In this document: positions 5,842 to 7,976 of the stretch, in pieces
How positions within the stretch are numbered: the first letter of the stretch is position 1
Layout of the letters: every line of letters begins with the position of its first letter
Origin: JAAYAY01 sp964429355
GTDB lineage: Bacteria > Planctomycetota > Planctomycetia > Pirellulales > Thermoguttaceae
Length of the DNA stretch: 7,976 bases
Reading direction: 5' to 3'
NCBI GenBank assembly: GCA_964429355.1
Contig: CAYSCH010000418.1
Span: forward strand, 1-7,976
Position numbers and translations under genes: made by a program
Notes under the pieces: generated by a model
The model's input: the letters and a program-made list of their open reading frames with translations, nothing else
Database searches by the model: none
Told to the model about the DNA's origin: nothing

Positions 5842-6017
5842 GGCGTGATGTCGTGGCATTGAACCTCACCGAAATGGCCCCATTCCAAATCGCACCCCCG
5901 TGGGTGACACTTGCCGAGTGTCACTGTTGCATCGCTACTGATGTCGTAACACTGAATCTCTCGCAAATGCCAACCACCCCAAGTCGCACCCGGCGGGTGC
6001 GACCCACGGGGGTGTAG
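5838..6017 (+). CDS. Possible 59-residue ORF with an internal repeat (doubtful)
   Basis: ATG 5838 overlaps the stop of the preceding gene as ATGA, with AAGGGGG at 5821-5827 as a possible ribosome-binding site 10 nt upstream; the ORF ends at TAG 6015-6017. The translation contains DVVALNLTEM (4-13) and DVVTLNLSQM (35-44), 31 codons apart, with mostly silent or conservative changes between them. Against coding: farther along, the shared bases TCGCACCC are read in different frames in the two copies, and the same bases form strong hairpins. I regard a non-coding repeat element as more likely than a protein. Confidence 0.2.
   Translation: MRRDVVALNLTEMAPFQIAPPWVTLAECHCCIATDVVTLNLSQMPTTPSRTRRVRPTGV
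5904..5924. repeat. Hairpin in repeat copy A
   Basis: GTGACACT (5904-5911) and AGTGTCAC (5917-5924) form a perfect 8-bp stem with the 5-nt loop TGCCG. A smaller nested inverted repeat CACCC-CCGT-GGGTG overlaps its left side (5893-5906). There is no T-run after the stem on the plus strand, so classic intrinsic termination is not indicated, though it lies downstream of the gene ending at 5841. Confidence 0.65.
5983..6003. repeat. Hairpin in repeat copy B
   Basis: GTCGCACCC (5983-5991) and GGGTGCGAC (5995-6003) form a perfect 9-bp GC-rich stem with the 3-nt loop GGC. It is the equivalent of the hairpin region in copy A but with different bases, so the folding is kept while the sequence has drifted. 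Confidence 0.65.
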
Positions 6018-6038
6018 CTTGCGACATTCCCCGACCCT

Positions 6039-6044
6039 TATAAT
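6039..6044 (+). promoter_or_regulatory. TATAAT -10 box for the Tat-exported protein gene
   Basis: A perfect TATAAT lies 46 nt before ATG 6090. The best -35 candidate is TTGCGA at 6019-6024 with a short 14-bp spacer, so the -35 is weak or supplied by an activator. Transcription would start around 6051, just right of the repeat element. The ribosome-binding site GGGGGA (6076-6081) follows, 8 nt before the ATG. Confidence 0.5.
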
Positions 6045-6089
6045 GCGTCCGGCTCACCAAACACAACGCGTTTCAGGGGGACCGCAACC

Positions 6090-7421
6090 ATGAGGGCATT
6101 TTGTCCGTCTCGACGTCAGTTTCTCGGCAAGGCCGCCGCTCTGACGTCTTTACCTGCTCTCGGCACGACGCTGCTTCACGGCGAGGAAAAGGCCGATCCG
6201 GCCGCATGGCTCGACGCCCTGGAAGATCCGGTGCGGAAGCAGTTCCCCGGCAAGCCCGATCTGGATACGATCCTCGGGCTGTTCCCTCGCACCAGCGGCG
6301 AGCCGGCCTTCGACCCAGGCGAAATCGCGTCGAAGGCCGCGAAACTGCAGACCCAGCCCAGGATCGATACGGGTCATCCGTTTCTCGATCTCTCGGTCCG
6401 CACGGCGCTGGCCCACGTCGATGCCACCTTCCAGGGCGAACATCCCAAGTACGGAGTGAAAAGCTACGCAGAAACACGGCACGACGGCTTCCCCCCCACG
6501 ATCATCGCCACGATCGATGCCCTGTCGGCCTGGGGCCTGAACCAGCGGGCGGCGACCCTCTTTCGCTACTGGTTGATGAACTTCGTCCGCGAAGACGGAA
6601 CCATCAACTACTACGGTCCCTCGATCAGCGAATACGGGCAGCTTCTGCATACGGCCCATCTCCTGGAAGAAAGAGCGGGCACGGATGGCTGGTGGCAGGA
6701 CGGATTCCGGCCGCTTGACCGGATCGCGGAACTGCTGCTGGGCCTCCGCGCCGGCGCCGGCGAGGACGGCCTGATTACCGGAGTCCCCGAAGCCGACACT
6801 CGCAAGGAGGTCTCCAAGTATTTCCACAACAACGGCTGGGTGGTCAAGGGATTGCGATCCTGGGTGGAACTCTGCCAGCGGCGCAGTGCCGACTCGACCA
6901 CCAGGCCCGAAACGGTTGCCGGCATTGCCGAGGCGCTCGCGGAAGACACGCTGCGGGCAATCGAGGCCACCTGGCCGGCCGACCCGAAGGATTGGTGGCT
7001 TTCTCCGCGAATCGAGCCGACGGAGCGGCCGGATCGGGCCACGGGCACTCGCGATGCCTCCTACACGAATTACCGCTACTGGCCGGAACTCCTGTCGAGC
7101 GGCGTTCTTCCAGCGCCGCTGGCCAATCGGGTTATCGAGTCGCGGCTCACAGCGGGTGGGCAGTTCTGCGGCATGACCCGTTTCGAAGGACATCTCGACG
7201 ACTGGCCGTTGGTGGAGTATTTGAACGGACTCTGGTCACTGGGCCGCACCAACGACTTCCTGCTGAGCCTCTACGGCCACGTCGCCTACCACCAGGCGGA
7301 AGGCCACCTGACGGCCTATGAACAAGTGACGTTTCCGCCCGGGAAGAAGAGAGCCGACTATTGCCTCCCGTGCCAGTTGGTGGCCGCCCGAGCGGCGCGG
7401 CGGATCAATCGCGCCTCATGA
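6090..7421 (+). CDS. Tat-exported six-hairpin-glycosidase-like protein
   Basis: A 443-residue exported protein. The N-terminus has a twin-arginine signal, SRRQFLGKAAAL (7-18), with a hydrophobic stretch to about residue 29, so it is probably folded in the cytoplasm and then exported; the mature part starts near GEEKADP (31-37). The body is mostly helical with repeated aromatic-rich turns: SAWGLNQRAATLFRYWLMNF (146-165), INYYGPSISEYGQLLHTAHLLEE (as segments within 172-194), NNGWVVKGLRSWVEL (247-261), NYRYWPELLSSG (327-338) and FEGHLDDWPLVEYLNGLWS (365-383). This spacing is typical of (alpha/alpha)6-toroid glycoside hydrolases and polysaccharide lyases. Acidic residues such as D370 and D371 could be catalytic, but I cannot confirm this. 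It has its own TATAAT and a good ribosome-binding site, and is followed 65 bp later by a secreted beta-helix protein. Exact specificity is unknown. Confidence 0.72.
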   Translation: MRAFCPSRRQFLGKAAALTSLPALGTTLLHGEEKADPAAWLDALEDPVRKQFPGKPDLDTILGLFPRTSGEPAFDPGEIASKAAKLQTQPRIDTGHPFLDLSVRTALAHVDATFQGEHPKYGVKSYAETRHDGFPPTIIATIDALSAWGLNQRAATLFRYWLMNFVREDGTINYYGPSISEYGQLLHTAHLLEERAGTDGWWQDGFRPLDRIAELLLGLRAGAGEDGLITGVPEADTRKEVSKYFHNNGWVVKGLRSWVELCQRRSADSTTRPETVAGIAEALAEDTLRAIEATWPADPKDWWLSPRIEPTERPDRATGTRDASYTNYRYWPELLSSGVLPAPLANRVIESRLTAGGQFCGMTRFEGHLDDWPLVEYLNGLWSLGRTNDFLLSLYGHVAYHQAEGHLTAYEQVTFPPGKKRADYCLPCQLVAARAARRINRAS

Positions 7422-7486
7422 GGTGTGAAAAACGCAATCGACGCCGATACCAGTTACCGTCCACTCCAAACGCTCGAGAAACAACC

Positions 7487-7976
7487 ATGATAGCCGCTCG
7501 AACCAAACGCTCGTCCCTCGTCTCGTTCCGCATCGTGCTTCTTGCCGGCCTGTGGGCCGTCCTTTCGCTCCCGGCCGGTCCGGTTGCCGGAGGAGAGCCA
7601 TCCGGAGGCGGCCTGACGTTCCATGTCTCCAAGTTGGGGAACGATTCCGACGGGCTGAGTTGGCAGACCGCCTTCCACTCGATCCAGAAGGGCCTCGACG
7701 CCGTCCCCGACGATCGCGGCGGCCACAAGATCATCGTTCGTCCCGACACCTATGTGGAGGCCAATCTCGCCCCGGCCCACAAGGGGGCTGCCGGGGCCTA
7801 CAACACCCTGGTGGGCGACTTCGACGGCTCCCTCGGTTCGGGTGCCAGAGGCTGGGTGGTGATCGATTCGGGGGACCCGGAAAAGGGATTCAAGAGCTGG
7901 GATTGGTGGGGGCCCTTGCGAGCCTCCGACAAGCATTGGCCCCATGGAAACAACCAGGAGACTTTTTCGAGCATCG
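7487..7976 (+). CDS. Secreted parallel beta-helix protein, DUF1565-like (partial, C-terminus off window)
   Basis: The first 163 codons are visible and the gene runs off the right edge. Residues 1-35 form a Sec-type signal peptide: basic MIAARTKRSSLVSFR, a hydrophobic core IVLLAGLWAVLSLPAG and a likely cleavage site near PVAG-GEP. The mature protein opens with LTFHVSKLGNDSDGLSWQTAF (within 43-63), then SIQKGLDAVPDDRGGHKIIV and PDTYVEANL, which is the classic entry of DUF1565 / right-handed beta-helix proteins ('yVs..GnD...G.s...PF.TIq.Ai...pG..I.v..GtY.E'). Such proteins are extracellular or outer-membrane-associated and often bind or cleave polysaccharides. ATG 7487 has GAGAA at 7476-7480, 6 nt upstream. 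The short 65-bp gap from the toroid protein, with no terminator, suggests one transcript. Catalytic residues would lie beyond the edge. Confidence 0.82.
   Translation, partial: MIAARTKRSSLVSFRIVLLAGLWAVLSLPAGPVAGGEPSGGGLTFHVSKLGNDSDGLSWQTAFHSIQKGLDAVPDDRGGHKIIVRPDTYVEANLAPAHKGAAGAYNTLVGDFDGSLGSGARGWVVIDSGDPEKGFKSWDWWGPLRASDKHWPHGNNQETFSSI

Larger units (their letters stand above)
5847..6003 (+). repeat. Pair of diverged direct repeats, about 64 bp each
   Basis: Copy A (5847-5910) and copy B (5940-6003) both start with GATGTCGT and continue through similar segments (CATTGAACCTC / CACTGAATCTC, AAATG, then CAAATCGCACCC / CAAGTCGCACCC and GGGTG). The period is 93 bp, with a one-base shift inside. 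I estimate roughly two-thirds identity by eye. Each copy ends in or just before a strong hairpin. The pair begins 5 bp after one gene's stop and ends before the promoter of the next. Confidence 0.6.
5893..6014. repeat. 12-bp long-range inverted repeat bracketing the element
   Basis: CACCCCCGTGGG (5893-5904) is the exact reverse complement of CCCACGGGGGTG (6003-6014), about 100 bp apart, and partial complementarity extends further outward. The two arms overlap the two local hairpins, so a folded transcript could switch between local stems and one long stem. Confidence 0.55.

Noticed and set aside
5893..6003. CRISPR array
   Set aside because: Only two diverged repeat units, no uniform spacer and no cas gene; the units are hairpin-bearing repeats instead.
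6150..7193. 347-codon minus-strand ORF under the Tat-exported protein gene
   Set aside because: No ribosome-binding site or recognisable motif, and it is fully antisense to a gene with a clear Tat signal and promoter.

Overview
The window looks like chromosomal DNA of a GC-rich, heterotrophic bacterium, most likely a planctomycete of the Pirellulales type. This rests on several things seen together: a hybrid GntR-DNA-binding/LacI-sensor regulator, scattered single-gene carbohydrate functions, a Tat-exported alpha/alpha-toroid protein followed by a secreted parallel beta-helix protein, several small orphan proteins, often weak Shine-Dalgarno sequences, and palindromic intergenic repeats. No rRNA, tRNA, CRISPR array, transposase or phage gene was seen. 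The assignment is inference, not proof.

Left part (1-2710). A regulator gene runs leftward off the window edge. It is divergent from a rightward metal-dependent amidohydrolase (728-1783). The 260 bp between them hold a near-consensus sigma70 promoter for the regulator, overlaid by three TGTTCT boxes spaced 21 and 22 bp, which looks like an autoregulatory operator. The plus strand then carries a G-rich leader ahead of the amidohydrolase. Two unrecognised genes follow on the plus strand: a 225-residue protein (1808-2485) and a short ORF (2495-2710) that has a good ribosome-binding site but runs into the 3' end of nagA and may be a truncated gene.

Middle part (2652-4827, minus strand). A sugar phosphate isomerase/epimerase-like TIM-barrel gene is followed by nagA (N-acetylglucosamine-6-phosphate deacetylase). 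The 178 bp between them contain two tandem imperfect palindromes with 7-nt loops. The pair suggests intracellular processing of amino sugars or related sugars; no nagB is in the window.

Right part (5045-7976, plus strand). A 67-residue antitoxin-like small protein and a membrane-anchored orphan protein precede a dense repeat element (about 5838-6017). That element holds two diverged direct repeats, each with a strong hairpin, plus a 12-bp long-range inverted repeat and an overlapping 59-codon ORF. A TATAAT box follows, then a Tat-exported six-hairpin-glycosidase-like protein (6090-7421) and the start of a secreted right-handed beta-helix protein (7487 to the edge). These last two are probably co-transcribed and fit extracellular or periplasmic polysaccharide breakdown, whose products could feed the cytoplasmic sugar enzymes to the left. 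That link is functional inference only.
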